Assembly: GCA_016716005.1 (NCBI GenBank)
Contig: JADJXE010000001.1
Coordinates: 881,001 to 945,000, forward strand
DNA: 64,000 nucleotides
Direction: 5' to 3'
Source of the DNA: Acidimicrobiales bacterium
Lineage (GTDB): Bacteria > Actinomycetota > Acidimicrobiia > Acidimicrobiales > JADJXE01
The notes under the pieces were generated by a model, which ran no database searches, was not told where the DNA came from, and saw nothing but the letters and a program-made list of their open reading frames with translations. Below are positions 50,492-58,150 of the stretch, piece after piece. The number at the start of each line of letters is the position of its first letter. Positions within the stretch are counted from its first letter, which is position 1. A program made the translations under genes and the position numbers.

Positions 50492-51823
50492 GTGACCACG
50501 AGCAGGGTGTCGCTCACCACCAAGGCCGCGACCGTGCCGGCGCCCGTGGCCGGCCCGACCCGGCCGGCCACGCGCCCGCTCACCGCGCCACCCGCCTTCC
50601 ACGTGCTGGTCAAGCCGTCGGGCCCCATCTGCAACCTCGACTGCCAGTACTGCTTCTTCCTCTCGAAGGAGGCGCTCTACCCGGGCGACCGCTTCCGGAT
50701 GTCCGACGACGTGGTCGACCTCTACGTGCGCCAGCTCCTCGAGTCGCAGACAGGCCCCGAGGTGACGCTGGCCTGGCAGGGTGGCGAGCCCACCCTCATG
50801 GGGGTGGCGTTCTTCCGGCGGATGCTCGAGGCGGTCGAGCGGCACCGCCGGCCGGGCCAGGTGGTGGCGCACACGATCCAGACGAACGGCACCCTCCTCA
50901 CCGACGAGTGGTGCGAGCTGCTCGCCGCCCACCGCTTCCTCGTCGGCATCAGCATCGACGGCCCGCCGGCCCAACACGACGCGTACCGGGTCGACAAGCA
51001 CGGCAACCCCACCTACGAGAGGGTCCGCCGAGGCCTGGCGCTGCTGCAGCGCCACGGCGTCGAGCACAACGCCCTCTGCACGGTGCACGCCGCCAACCAG
51101 GACCACGCCCTCGACGTGTACCGGCACCTCCGCGACGACCTCGGCTTCCGCTTCGTGCAGCTGATACCGATCGTGGAGCGCGACAACGACACCGGGTTCC
51201 AGGAGGGCGACACGGTCACCGAGCGCTCCGTCGACCCGGAGGCGTGGGGGCGGTTCCTGATCGCGGTGTTCGACGAGTGGCTCCGCCACGACGTGGGCAC
51301 GGTGTTCGTGCAGACGTTCGACTCGGCCCTCGCCTCCTGGCTGCAGGTGCCGGGAGCGGTGTGCGTGTTCGCCGAGACCTGCGGCGACGCCGTGGCCCTC
51401 GAGCACAACGGCGACCTGTACTCCTGCGACCACTTCGTGGAGCCGGATCACCTGCTCGGCAACATCGCCGAGACCCACCTGCTGGAGCTGGTCGCCTCGC
51501 CCCAGCAGCGGGCCTTCGGCCAGGCCAAGCGGGACACGCTGCCCGAGTACTGCCGGCGGTGCGACGTGCGGTTCGCCTGCAACGGCGAGTGCCCGAAGAA
51601 CCGCTTCACGCTCAGCCCTGACGGCGAGCCCGGGCTGAACTACCTGTGCGCCGGCTACCGGGCGTTCTTCGGGCACATCGACGGCCCGATGCAGCTGATG
51701 GCCGACCTGCTCCGCCGGGGCCGCTACGCCGACGAGGTCATGGCGGTGTTCGCCCGCGCCGACCGCAACGGGCCGTGCCCCTGCGGCAGCGGACGCAAGG
51801 CCAAGCACTGCCACCCCCGCTGA
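50492..51823 (+). CDS. radical SAM/SPASM maturase (anaerobic sulfatase-maturase-like) with SEC-C tail
   Basis: 443 residues. CNLDCQYC (Cys47, Cys51, Cys54) binds the SAM [4Fe-4S] cluster. QGGEPTLM, SIDGPPAQHDAYR and the C-terminal SPASM cysteines (ETCGD, YSCDHF, YCRRCDVRFACNGECPKNRF) complete the anSME pattern. A SEC-C zinc motif (GPCPCGSGRKAKHCH) closes the protein. Classic anSMEs turn Ser/Cys of sulfatases to formylglycine, but no sulfatase is in the window and other peptide targets are possible. GTG 50492 fits the promoter. Confidence 0.9.
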   Translation: MTTSRVSLTTKAATVPAPVAGPTRPATRPLTAPPAFHVLVKPSGPICNLDCQYCFFLSKEALYPGDRFRMSDDVVDLYVRQLLESQTGPEVTLAWQGGEPTLMGVAFFRRMLEAVERHRRPGQVVAHTIQTNGTLLTDEWCELLAAHRFLVGISIDGPPAQHDAYRVDKHGNPTYERVRRGLALLQRHGVEHNALCTVHAANQDHALDVYRHLRDDLGFRFVQLIPIVERDNDTGFQEGDTVTERSVDPEAWGRFLIAVFDEWLRHDVGTVFVQTFDSALASWLQVPGAVCVFAETCGDAVALEHNGDLYSCDHFVEPDHLLGNIAETHLLELVASPQQRAFGQAKRDTLPEYCRRCDVRFACNGECPKNRFTLSPDGEPGLNYLCAGYRAFFGHIDGPMQLMADLLRRGRYADEVMAVFARADRNGPCPCGSGRKAKHCHPR

Positions 51824-51905
51824 CCTCGCGCGCCGCCTGTCCCGCCGGGGCCCCGGTGACCCCGGCACGGCCGTGTCGGGGCGTGGCCCCGTTCCGCGCC
51901 GGCCG

Positions 51906-52616
51906 TCAGTGAGGCGGCCGGCGCCGCACCGCGACCGCGCCGCCGACGAGGCGGCCGGCCCCGAGGGCCTCGTCGAGGGCGCCGACCGGGGCCCGCAGCT
52001 CGAGGTCGGCCGCGGCCAGCAGGGCGACCGCACCCCCGGCGGCCAGCTCGCCCCAGGCCGCGGGTGGATCCCAGGGGCCGTCGTACCAGGCCTCGCCCCC
52101 CGGTGCCCGGACCACCACCCACGTGTCGTCCCACTCGACCTCCCACCCGGCGGCCGGGGACAGCTCGACCGTCGACCAGTCGCTGGCCACCAGCTCGAGG
52201 CCGGCGCCGAGGAGCGTCGCGGCCAGGGCGTCGACCGTGTCGCCCCCACCGGCGTCGCGCCTCCCCAGGCCCCGCACGGTGAGCACCAGCGAGGCCGGGG
52301 GCGCGCCCGGCCGGGTGAAACCCGACACCGCCAGCCGGAGCCGCTCGGCCCCGGTCGCCACCGGTGGGCCCTCGACCGGTGCGGGTTCGTCCGGCGGGCG
52401 GCAGGCCCGGTGGGCGAACCACAGCTGGTGGCCGCCGGGCTCGGCCACCGCCCCCACCGTGGTGGGGTCGCGGCGGGCGTTGCCGGCACGGGTGCAGACC
52501 GCGCACCCGTAGGCGCCGTCCCACGACCGGAGGAACGCGTCGAGCACCGAGGTCGGCAGCCGCTCGGCGGCCGAGACGTCGACGGCCACGTTGTCGAGCC
52601 AGGTCGGGCGGGTCAT
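51906..52616 (-). CDS. hypothetical protein with possible zinc-binding Cys/His cluster
   Basis: A 236-residue protein. Near the N-terminus GCAVCTRAGN and WFAHRACRPP give a CxxC...HxxC pattern that could bind zinc. The rest is beta-rich without motif (ERLRLAVSGF, LVLTVRGLG, WDDTWVVVRAPGGEAWYDGP). ATG 52616 has TAGCCT seven bases upstream (52624-52629). It is divergent from the TetR gene. No family is recognised. Confidence 0.65.
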   Translation of the reverse strand: MTRPTWLDNVAVDVSAAERLPTSVLDAFLRSWDGAYGCAVCTRAGNARRDPTTVGAVAEPGGHQLWFAHRACRPPDEPAPVEGPPVATGAERLRLAVSGFTRPGAPPASLVLTVRGLGRRDAGGGDTVDALAATLLGAGLELVASDWSTVELSPAAGWEVEWDDTWVVVRAPGGEAWYDGPWDPPAAWGELAAGGAVALLAAADLELRAPVGALDEALGAGRLVGGAVAVRRRPPH

Positions 52617-52623
52617 CGCCGCC

Positions 52624-52629
52624 AGGCTA
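52624..52629 (-). promoter_or_regulatory. -10 hexamer TAGCCT before the gene at 52616
   Basis: Seven-base spacer to ATG 52616. Confidence 0.5.
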
Positions 52630-52728
52630 GGGGCGGGGCCGGCGCGATCCCCAGGGGCCCCGCACGGCCCGCCGCCTCCACCCGGTCGTGCTCGCGCTCG
52701 CTCCCGCTCGGGGTCGCCCGGCGCGATC

Positions 52729-52754
52729 AGAACGCGGTTCTAGAACGGTATTCT
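52729..52754. promoter_or_regulatory. double inverted-repeat operator at the TetR promoter
   Basis: Two abutting 13-bp repeats: AGAAC-GCG-GTTCT (52729-52741, perfect) and AGAAC-GGT-ATTCT (52742-52754, one mismatch). The second contains the -10 TATTCT (52749-52754), six bases before ATG 52761. This is the layout expected for autorepression by the TetR protein. Confidence 0.7.
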
Positions 52755-52760
52755 GGCCGG

Positions 52761-53399
52761 ATGGGTGCGGGGCGGAACTCCCGACGCGACGAGATCCTCG
52801 CGGCCGCGCTCCGGTGCTTCCTCGACAAGGGCGTGTCGGCCACGACCATCGCCGACATCCGCGCCGAGTGCGGCGCCAGCGTCGGCAGCGTCTACCACCA
52901 CTTCCCCAGCAAGGACGAGCTGGCGGCCATCCTCTACGTGGAAGGCCTCACCGCCTACCACGACGGCTTCCTCGCGCTGCTCGGGCGCCACGACGACGAT
53001 GCCCGGGCCGGGGTGCGGGCGCTGGTGCGCTACCACCTGACCTGGGTGGCCGATCACCGCGACCTCGCCCGCTACCTGTTCGCCACCCGCGAGCCAGAGG
53101 TGGCCAGCGCGGGGCAGGACGGCCTGGTCGCCGAGAACCGCCGCTTCCTCCGCCCGCTGGCGGCGTGGGTGCGGACGCAGGTGGCGGCCGGGCGCCTGCG
53201 GCCGCTGCCGGTCGCCCTCTACCAGCCGCTCTGGCTCGGTCCGGCCCAGGAGGCGGCCCGCAACTGGCTGGCCGGGCACGGCCCCGACGACCTCGACGGT
53301 GCGGCCACGGTGCTGGCCGACGCCGCCTGGCTGGCGCTGGCCCCGCTGGAGACCCGCACCCCCCGACGGCGTCGGCCCGCATCCGACGCCGAGCGGTGA
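52761..53399 (+). CDS. TetR family transcriptional regulator
   Basis: 212 residues. The N-terminal helix-turn-helix is RRDEILAAALRCFLDKG, TTIADIRAECGASVGSVYHHFPSKDEL, with the YHHF recognition-helix end typical of TetR. The C-terminal ligand domain (RALVRYHLTWVADHRDLARYLF) is like that of regulators of lipid or quinone metabolism. Start ATG 52761 is fixed by the promoter and operator. The convergent quinone oxidoreductase-like gene ends 39 bases away; whether it is a target is not shown by a matching operator upstream of that gene. Confidence 0.92.
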   Translation: MGAGRNSRRDEILAAALRCFLDKGVSATTIADIRAECGASVGSVYHHFPSKDELAAILYVEGLTAYHDGFLALLGRHDDDARAGVRALVRYHLTWVADHRDLARYLFATREPEVASAGQDGLVAENRRFLRPLAAWVRTQVAAGRLRPLPVALYQPLWLGPAQEAARNWLAGHGPDDLDGAATVLADAAWLALAPLETRTPRRRRPASDAER

Positions 53400-53438
53400 C
53401 CGGCCTCGCCCACCCGGGGCGGGCGGGGCCACCGCGAG

Positions 53439-54410
53439 TCAGGGGGCGAGCACGACCTTGCCGGTGATCCGCCGGTCGAGGGCGTCGGTGAGCACCCGTC
53501 CGGCCTCGGCGAGGGGAGCGACGGTCGGCGCCGGAGGCCGCAGGAGCCCATCCGCGACCATGGCCACCAGCTCGGCGAGCAGCCCGCGGTTCTCCTCCGG
53601 GTGGCGGCCGGCCCACGCTCCCCAGTCCACGCCCACCACGGTGCGGTTGTTCAGGAGGATGTGGTTGAGCGGCAGCGATGGGATGGAGCCCCCGGCGAAG
53701 CCGATGACCACGTAGCGGCCGAACCAGCGGGTCGAGCGCAGGGCCGCTTCGGCGTGGCGCCCCCCGACCGGGTCGAGCACCACGTCGGCGCCGCCCTCGG
53801 TGAGCTCGCGCACCCGGGTCTTGAGGTCCTCCTGCTCGTAGTCGACGACCTCGGCCGCGCCGGCCGCTCGGGCGGCCGCGAGCTTCTCCGCCGACGACGC
53901 CGCCGCGACCACGCGGGCCCCGAGGGCCCTGCCCACGTCGGCGGCCGCCAGGCCGATGCCGCCACCGCCACCGAGCACGAGGAGCGTCTCCCCCGGCGCC
54001 AGGCGGGTGCGGCGGGTGAGCGAGAACCACACCGTGCAGTAGCTCTGGATGAAGGCGGCGGCGCGGGCGATGTCGAACCCGTCGGGCAGGGGCACCACCG
54101 CACCCGCGCTCACCTGTACCTGCTCGGCGAAGGCGCCCAGGCCCGTCATCGCCATCACCCGGTCGCCGGGCGCCACGCCTCGCACCCCCTCACCCACGGC
54201 CCGGACCCGACCCGCCACCTCGCCGCCCGGCGTGAACGGCGGTGGGATCCTGATCTGGTACGTGCCCTGCACGAAGAGGGCGTCGACGTAGTTCACCCCG
54301 GCCGCCTCGACGTCGACCACCACCCGACCCGGGCCGGGCTCCAGGTCGTCGACGTCCCGCAGCTCGAGCTCCTCCGGCGGCCCGTAGGCCGTGCACACGA
54401 CTGCTCGCAC
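53439..54410 (-). CDS. NADPH:quinone oxidoreductase-like medium-chain reductase
   Basis: A 323-residue zinc-free MDR enzyme. It has the N-terminal GroES-like half MRAVVCTAYGPPEELELRDVD, EAAGVNYVDALFVQGTY, PGGEVAGRVRAVGEGV, the Rossmann motif LVLGGGGGIGLAAADVGRAL, and VVLDPVGG. Structural-zinc and catalytic Cys/His are absent as in the QOR group. It reduces quinones or enones with NADPH. GTG 54410 has TAGCGT six bases upstream (54417-54422). Confidence 0.9.
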   Translation of the reverse strand: MRAVVCTAYGPPEELELRDVDDLEPGPGRVVVDVEAAGVNYVDALFVQGTYQIRIPPPFTPGGEVAGRVRAVGEGVRGVAPGDRVMAMTGLGAFAEQVQVSAGAVVPLPDGFDIARAAAFIQSYCTVWFSLTRRTRLAPGETLLVLGGGGGIGLAAADVGRALGARVVAAASSAEKLAAARAAGAAEVVDYEQEDLKTRVRELTEGGADVVLDPVGGRHAEAALRSTRWFGRYVVIGFAGGSIPSLPLNHILLNNRTVVGVDWGAWAGRHPEENRGLLAELVAMVADGLLRPPAPTVAPLAEAGRVLTDALDRRITGKVVLAP

Positions 54411-54416
54411 GGCCGA

Positions 54417-54422
54417 ACGCTA
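54417..54422 (-). promoter_or_regulatory. -10 hexamer TAGCGT before the quinone oxidoreductase gene
   Basis: Six-base spacer to GTG 54410, overlapping the spacer to the HtrA-like gene stop. Confidence 0.5.
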
Positions 54423-54436
54423 CGGCATGGGCCGGC

Positions 54437-55384
54437 TCACCCCCGCGGGCCGGCCGCCTGGAGCGTGAGCGCCAGCTCGGTGGGCTGGCCGTGCCGGAGG
54501 ACCTCCACCGGCACGGCGCGACCCACCAGATCGCGACGGAGGAGCCGGACGAGATCGCCCCGGGTGCGCACCGGCCGGCCGGCGACGGCCAGGAGCACGT
54601 CGCCCACCGCGAACCCGTCCGGCGGTGCCGTGCCCGGTGCCGTGCCCGGTGCCGGGGTGCGGATTGCAGTGACCACGAGGCGCGCCTGCGGCGCCCCGTC
54701 GAGCTCCACCGCGTGGGCCGCGACCGTGATGCCCAGCGCCGGCCTCACGACCTCGCCGTGCTCGAGCAGCTCGGGCACGATGTCGGCCACCGTGGCGGCC
54801 GGGATGGCGAACCCGACGTTGGCGGCCACGTCGACGCCCGCGCTGGTGACACCGAGCACCTGCCCGGCGGCGTCGAGCAGCGGGCCCCCCGAGCAGCCGG
54901 GGTTCATGGCCGCGTCGGTCTGGACCACGTCGTCGATCGGGCGGCCGGCCGGGCTGCGGATGCTGCGGTGCAGGCCACTGACGAGACCCGCGGTGACCGT
55001 CTCCGGGTACGTGCCGAGATGGCTGCCCACCGCGAAGCACAGCTCGCCCAGGCGGGGTGGCTGCGCCCGCAGCGGGAGCGGCGTGGCTCCGTGGTCCACG
55101 AGCTCGAGCACGGCCAGGTCGGTGACCGGATCGGCACCCACCAGGCGCGCCCGCTGGTGACGGGCATCGCTGGCGCCGGCCGGGCCGGCCGCGCCCCCTC
55201 GCCGCACGAACACCACCTCCAGGCCGGCCACCACGTGCTCGTTGGTGACGAGGTGGGCCTCGTCGACCACCCACGCGGACCCGCTGGTGCGGTCGAGGTC
55301 GCGGGTCTGGCCGGTGACCGTGGCCGTCGACGGCAGCACCCGGGCGACGAGCGCGGCGAGCTCGTCGCTGAGCCCGGTGAGCAC
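54437..55384 (-). CDS. HtrA-like trypsin-family protease with PDZ domain, no membrane anchor
   Basis: 315 residues. The catalytic triad is His in VTNEHVVAG, Asp in DPVTDLAVLEL and Ser in NPGCSGGPLLD (Cys replaces the usual Asn of GNSGG). A C-terminal PDZ (FAVGDVLLAVAGRPVRTRGDLVRLL) completes the protein. It lacks the signal peptide or TM helix usual in actinobacterial HtrA, so it would be cytoplasmic unless the start is further upstream; GTG 55384 directly follows the YbjN-like gene (13-base gap), making an operon. Confidence 0.87.
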   Translation of the reverse strand: MLTGLSDELAALVARVLPSTATVTGQTRDLDRTSGSAWVVDEAHLVTNEHVVAGLEVVFVRRGGAAGPAGASDARHQRARLVGADPVTDLAVLELVDHGATPLPLRAQPPRLGELCFAVGSHLGTYPETVTAGLVSGLHRSIRSPAGRPIDDVVQTDAAMNPGCSGGPLLDAAGQVLGVTSAGVDVAANVGFAIPAATVADIVPELLEHGEVVRPALGITVAAHAVELDGAPQARLVVTAIRTPAPGTAPGTAPPDGFAVGDVLLAVAGRPVRTRGDLVRLLRRDLVGRAVPVEVLRHGQPTELALTLQAAGPRG

Positions 55385-55397
55385 GGACCCGAGCGCG

Positions 55398-56066
55398 TCA
55401 GAAATCGCCGCCTCCAGTGGGATCGAGCGACGTCGCGCCGCCGAAGCGCTCCTGCAGCGCGGTGTCGAAGTGGTCGGCGGCCCGGGTGAGGAGGTCGACC
55501 GCGAAGAGCAGCTCGCTCTCGGATCGGGCGTCGGCCGGCAGGTCGGCGGCGAGGATCACGGTGGCACCATCGCCGACCACCATCGCCTTCGCCATCGGCA
55601 CCTGCAGGTTCACCCGGTTCACCGCCTCGTAGAGCTCGGGCGAACGGTCGACGCCGACGACGAGGGGGGCGTACAGGTGCAGGAACGGGAACTCGCCGTC
55701 CTCGACGCGCACCCAGGTGAGCGACGTGCCCCGGGGGATCGGGATGTCGCCGTCGGGTGACCGGCTGAGCGCCTCGAGCCCGAACGCCGCGCAGAGCACC
55801 CGCTCGACCCAGCCCTCCAGCGGCTCCTGGATCGCCGGCCCACCGGGCGGACCCGTCGCCCCCGGGACGGGCGGCTGCGGCGAGGCGGCCCCGTTGCCGG
55901 ACGCGTCGGGCGCCCGCCCGTCGCCGTCCACCTCCTCGATCCCCGCCTGCAGCTGGTTGAGCACCGCTTCGCTGAACGACGCCGCGCCCCGGATGGCGTC
56001 GACGATCGGCGTGGGCACGTTCGCCAGCGAGAACCGGTACTGCGACGCCGGTCGAGGCTCTTGCAT
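55398..56066 (-). CDS. YbjN / T3SS-chaperone-like domain protein
   Basis: 222 residues. An N-terminal helical part (VPTPIVDAIRGAASFSEAVLNQL) and an acidic Pro/Gly linker precede a C-terminal YbjN-like sensor fold: LTWVRVEDGEFPFLHLYAPLV, ELYEAVNRVNLQVPMAKAMV, ATVILAADLPADARSESEL. The fold is shared with type III secretion chaperones, but no secretion system is present. ATG 56066 (MQEPRPASQYRF) is chosen by the domain start; an upstream ATG at 56117 adds 17 residues. It is likely co-expressed with the protease, possibly as an adaptor. Confidence 0.75.
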   Translation of the reverse strand: MQEPRPASQYRFSLANVPTPIVDAIRGAASFSEAVLNQLQAGIEEVDGDGRAPDASGNGAASPQPPVPGATGPPGGPAIQEPLEGWVERVLCAAFGLEALSRSPDGDIPIPRGTSLTWVRVEDGEFPFLHLYAPLVVGVDRSPELYEAVNRVNLQVPMAKAMVVGDGATVILAADLPADARSESELLFAVDLLTRAADHFDTALQERFGGATSLDPTGGGDF

Positions 56067-56123
56067 CCCGCGACCCCCTCCACCCGACTGTCGGGCACCG
56101 GCACCGTCCGCCGGCACCGGACG

Positions 56124-56995
56124 CTACCTCCGCCCGCCGGCGGGGTGGTGGCTCCCGGTCGCCGCACCACGCCGTCGGCCCGGAGGGCCTCGATCTCCGC
56201 GGCCGTCCGGCCCAGGCCGGCGCGCACGCCGGCGGGGTGCTCCACCTCCACCACCGAGCCGCGGTGCACCACCTGCGGGTCGGTGGCCAGGTCTGCCCGC
56301 CGGTTGACCTTGGCAACCGGCACGTCGTGGTCCTCGAGCGCCGCCACCAGCTCGCCCACCGGCCACCGGGCCAGCTCGACCTGGAGGATCTCCACCAGGG
56401 CCTGCGAGTTGACCAGCCGGTCGAACAGCGTGGTGAAGCGCGGGTCCGCGAGCAGGTCGTCGCGGCCGACGGCCCGGCAGGCCCCCTCGAACTCGGCGTC
56501 CTGGATCATGATGCTCGAGAGCCAGCCGTCGGCGGCCCGCCACATCCGGTAGAAGCTGGCGAACTCGGGCATCTGCCCCGGGTGGTCGACGAAGGCGTGG
56601 TTGTACAGGGCCTCGGGCCACAGCCACCCGATGGCCGCGTCCATCATTGCCAGCTCGATGTGCTGGCCCCCCGAACCCCGCTCGCGGGCGAACAGCGCGG
56701 CCGTCACCGCCTGGGCCGCGTAGACCGCGCTCAGCTTGTCGCAGGCGATGGTCTCGAGGAGGGCCGGCGAGCCATCGGCGTCACCCTGCACGTCGGTGAT
56801 GCCGGTGACCGCCTGGATGATCGGGTCGTACACCCGCTTGGCCGCGTACGGCCCGTCCGGCCCGAACCCGCTGATCGACAGGTAGACGATCCCCGGGTTC
56901 ACGGACCGCACCGCTGCGTCGCCGAACCCCATGCGATCGATCGCACCGGGCCGGAAGCTCTGCACGAACACGTCGGCGTCACCGGGACCGCCACA
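56124..56995 (-). pseudogene. CaiB/BaiF CoA-transferase, 5'-truncated and frameshifted at the end
   Basis: Clear CoA-transferase family III sequence starts abruptly at DADVFVQSFRPGAIDRMGFG and continues VNPGIVYLSISGFGPDGPYA, AVTGITDVQG and ELAMMDAAIGWLWPEALYNH. The usual first ~85 residues, with the N-terminal Rossmann start and the catalytic-Asp context upstream of this block, are missing. At the C-terminus the family end (EIEALRADGVV) is followed by reading into the next gene; a one-base shift would reach TAG at 56124. A palindromic repeat lies 40 bases beyond the truncation. It is almost certainly non-functional. Confidence 0.8.
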
Positions 56996-57035
56996 ACGTA
57001 GGCCGTTCGCCGTGCGCTCCGTCCGGCTCCCTGGG

Positions 57036-57084
57036 TTCTACATCCCGATCGACCCGCATTGCGGGCCATTTCGGACGGAGAACC
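57036..57084. repeat. 49-bp palindromic element, degenerate copy
   Basis: It has the same length as the other three, with conserved GTTCT...TCCCGA...CCCGCA and ...AGAAC ends, an inner CCCGCA-T-TGCGGG hairpin, but mismatched outer arms. A second possible left arm CTCCGTCCG (57018-57026) pairs perfectly with CGGACGGAG (57073-57081). It sits at the broken 5' end of the CoA-transferase gene. Confidence 0.6.
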
Positions 57085-57279
57085 GCCGAGCGTGCCCGGC
57101 CGGCGACGCCCGCGCCGAAGACGCCGGCGAGGAACACCTAGGGCGACGTCGTCGGCCGCGCTCGGGCCCTCACGGCGCAGGGCGCACGGCGCCATGGCAC
57201 ACCGCACCCGGGTGGGGCGCGCCGAGCGCGGGTGCACCCCGCTCAGCTCACGGGTTCGACCGGGTCGGCGGCGCGCCGA

Positions 57280-57912
57280 TCAGGCGATGCGCACCGCCAG
57301 GCCCCGATGGCCCGACGCAGGCACGAACAGCTCACCGATGTCGCCGAGCCGCTCCAGGTACGCGGCGTCGCCGTTGAGCGCCTCGCCGGCCTGGTCGGCG
57401 GTCCCCATGTCCGGCGCCCCGCTCAGCCACGTGACCTGGCCGAAGGTGCCGTAGGTGTCGGCGAGGAACATGGTCGGCAGGCCGGTGACCTGCTCGACGT
57501 GGGCGGCCATCTCGGCTCCCCACGCCATCACCTCCACGAGCTTCCCCCCCGCCGCCACCGCGGTGGTGACGGTGGTCGCCGCACCCAGCGGCGGCGGCTC
57601 GTCACCGGGACCGCCGTACACCGCCTGACGCAGCATGTCCTGCGCGGGTGCGGACACATACTCCTGGCCCCGTGCGATCAGGTCCCAGTAGCCGTCGCCG
57701 GCGAGCAGCCCTGCGAACCCGGCCTCCAGGGCGGCGTGCGACTCGACCCAGGTGCTCCACACCATCGTGCCGACGGGATAGCCGAACTGGGCCTGCCACA
57801 GCGTGACGTCGAAGTCGCTGTTGGCGTTGACGTAGCCCGTGATCTCGTTGGCCCAGCCCATCGCCCCACGCAGGTCGCCCTGCAGGGTCGTCAGACGGTT
57901 GAACAGGAACAT
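57280..57912 (-). CDS. conserved hypothetical protein
   Basis: 210 residues starting MFLFNRLTTLQGDLRGAMGWA. It has the look of a ferredoxin-like, dimeric alpha/beta-barrel protein in two halves (TLWQAQFGYPVGTMVWSTWVES; TTAVAAGGKLVEVMAWGAEMAAHVEQVTG), similar in outline to NIPSNAP-type proteins, but I do not recognise the family. GGGGGG lies before ATG 57912. The region 57085-57279 downstream holds no gene I can support. Confidence 0.65.
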   Translation of the reverse strand: MFLFNRLTTLQGDLRGAMGWANEITGYVNANSDFDVTLWQAQFGYPVGTMVWSTWVESHAALEAGFAGLLAGDGYWDLIARGQEYVSAPAQDMLRQAVYGGPGDEPPPLGAATTVTTAVAAGGKLVEVMAWGAEMAAHVEQVTGLPTMFLADTYGTFGQVTWLSGAPDMGTADQAGEALNGDAAYLERLGDIGELFVPASGHRGLAVRIA

Positions 57913-57979
57913 CGCCCCCCCTGGTGCTCTCGTGCACCTCGGCCCCCCGGCACGAAGCAACCGCCACCGTCGCACCCGT

Positions 57980-58035
57980 CGGCCCATCTGTCGACCGGTA
58001 TCCGCGGTGTGCATGTGCGCCCGGCGGCCCATCTG
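57980..58035. promoter_or_regulatory. two CGGCCCATCTG direct repeats in a divergent promoter region
   Basis: Identical 11-mers at 57980-57990 and 58025-58035, 45 bp apart, between the gene at 57912 and the RCC1 lipoprotein. They could be operators for either gene; only repetition supports this. Confidence 0.4.
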
Positions 58036-58150
58036 CCAACGAGGCGCCCGATCGTGACCGGTGCGGTGTGACGCCCGCCCTACACAACCGCACGGCCGAC
58101 CGTTCAGCATGGAGCCGACACCACGAGCGCGCGACCGGAGGCCGTGAGAC

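Noticed and set aside
52729..52754. KstR cholesterol-regulon site
   Set aside because: The half-sites are similar but the spacer is three bases rather than two, and the neighbouring genes are not a sterol cluster.
57085..57279. Small leftward ORF upstream of the palindrome
   Set aside because: Arg/Pro-rich, no start signal, no recognisable motif; I treat this stretch as noncoding.
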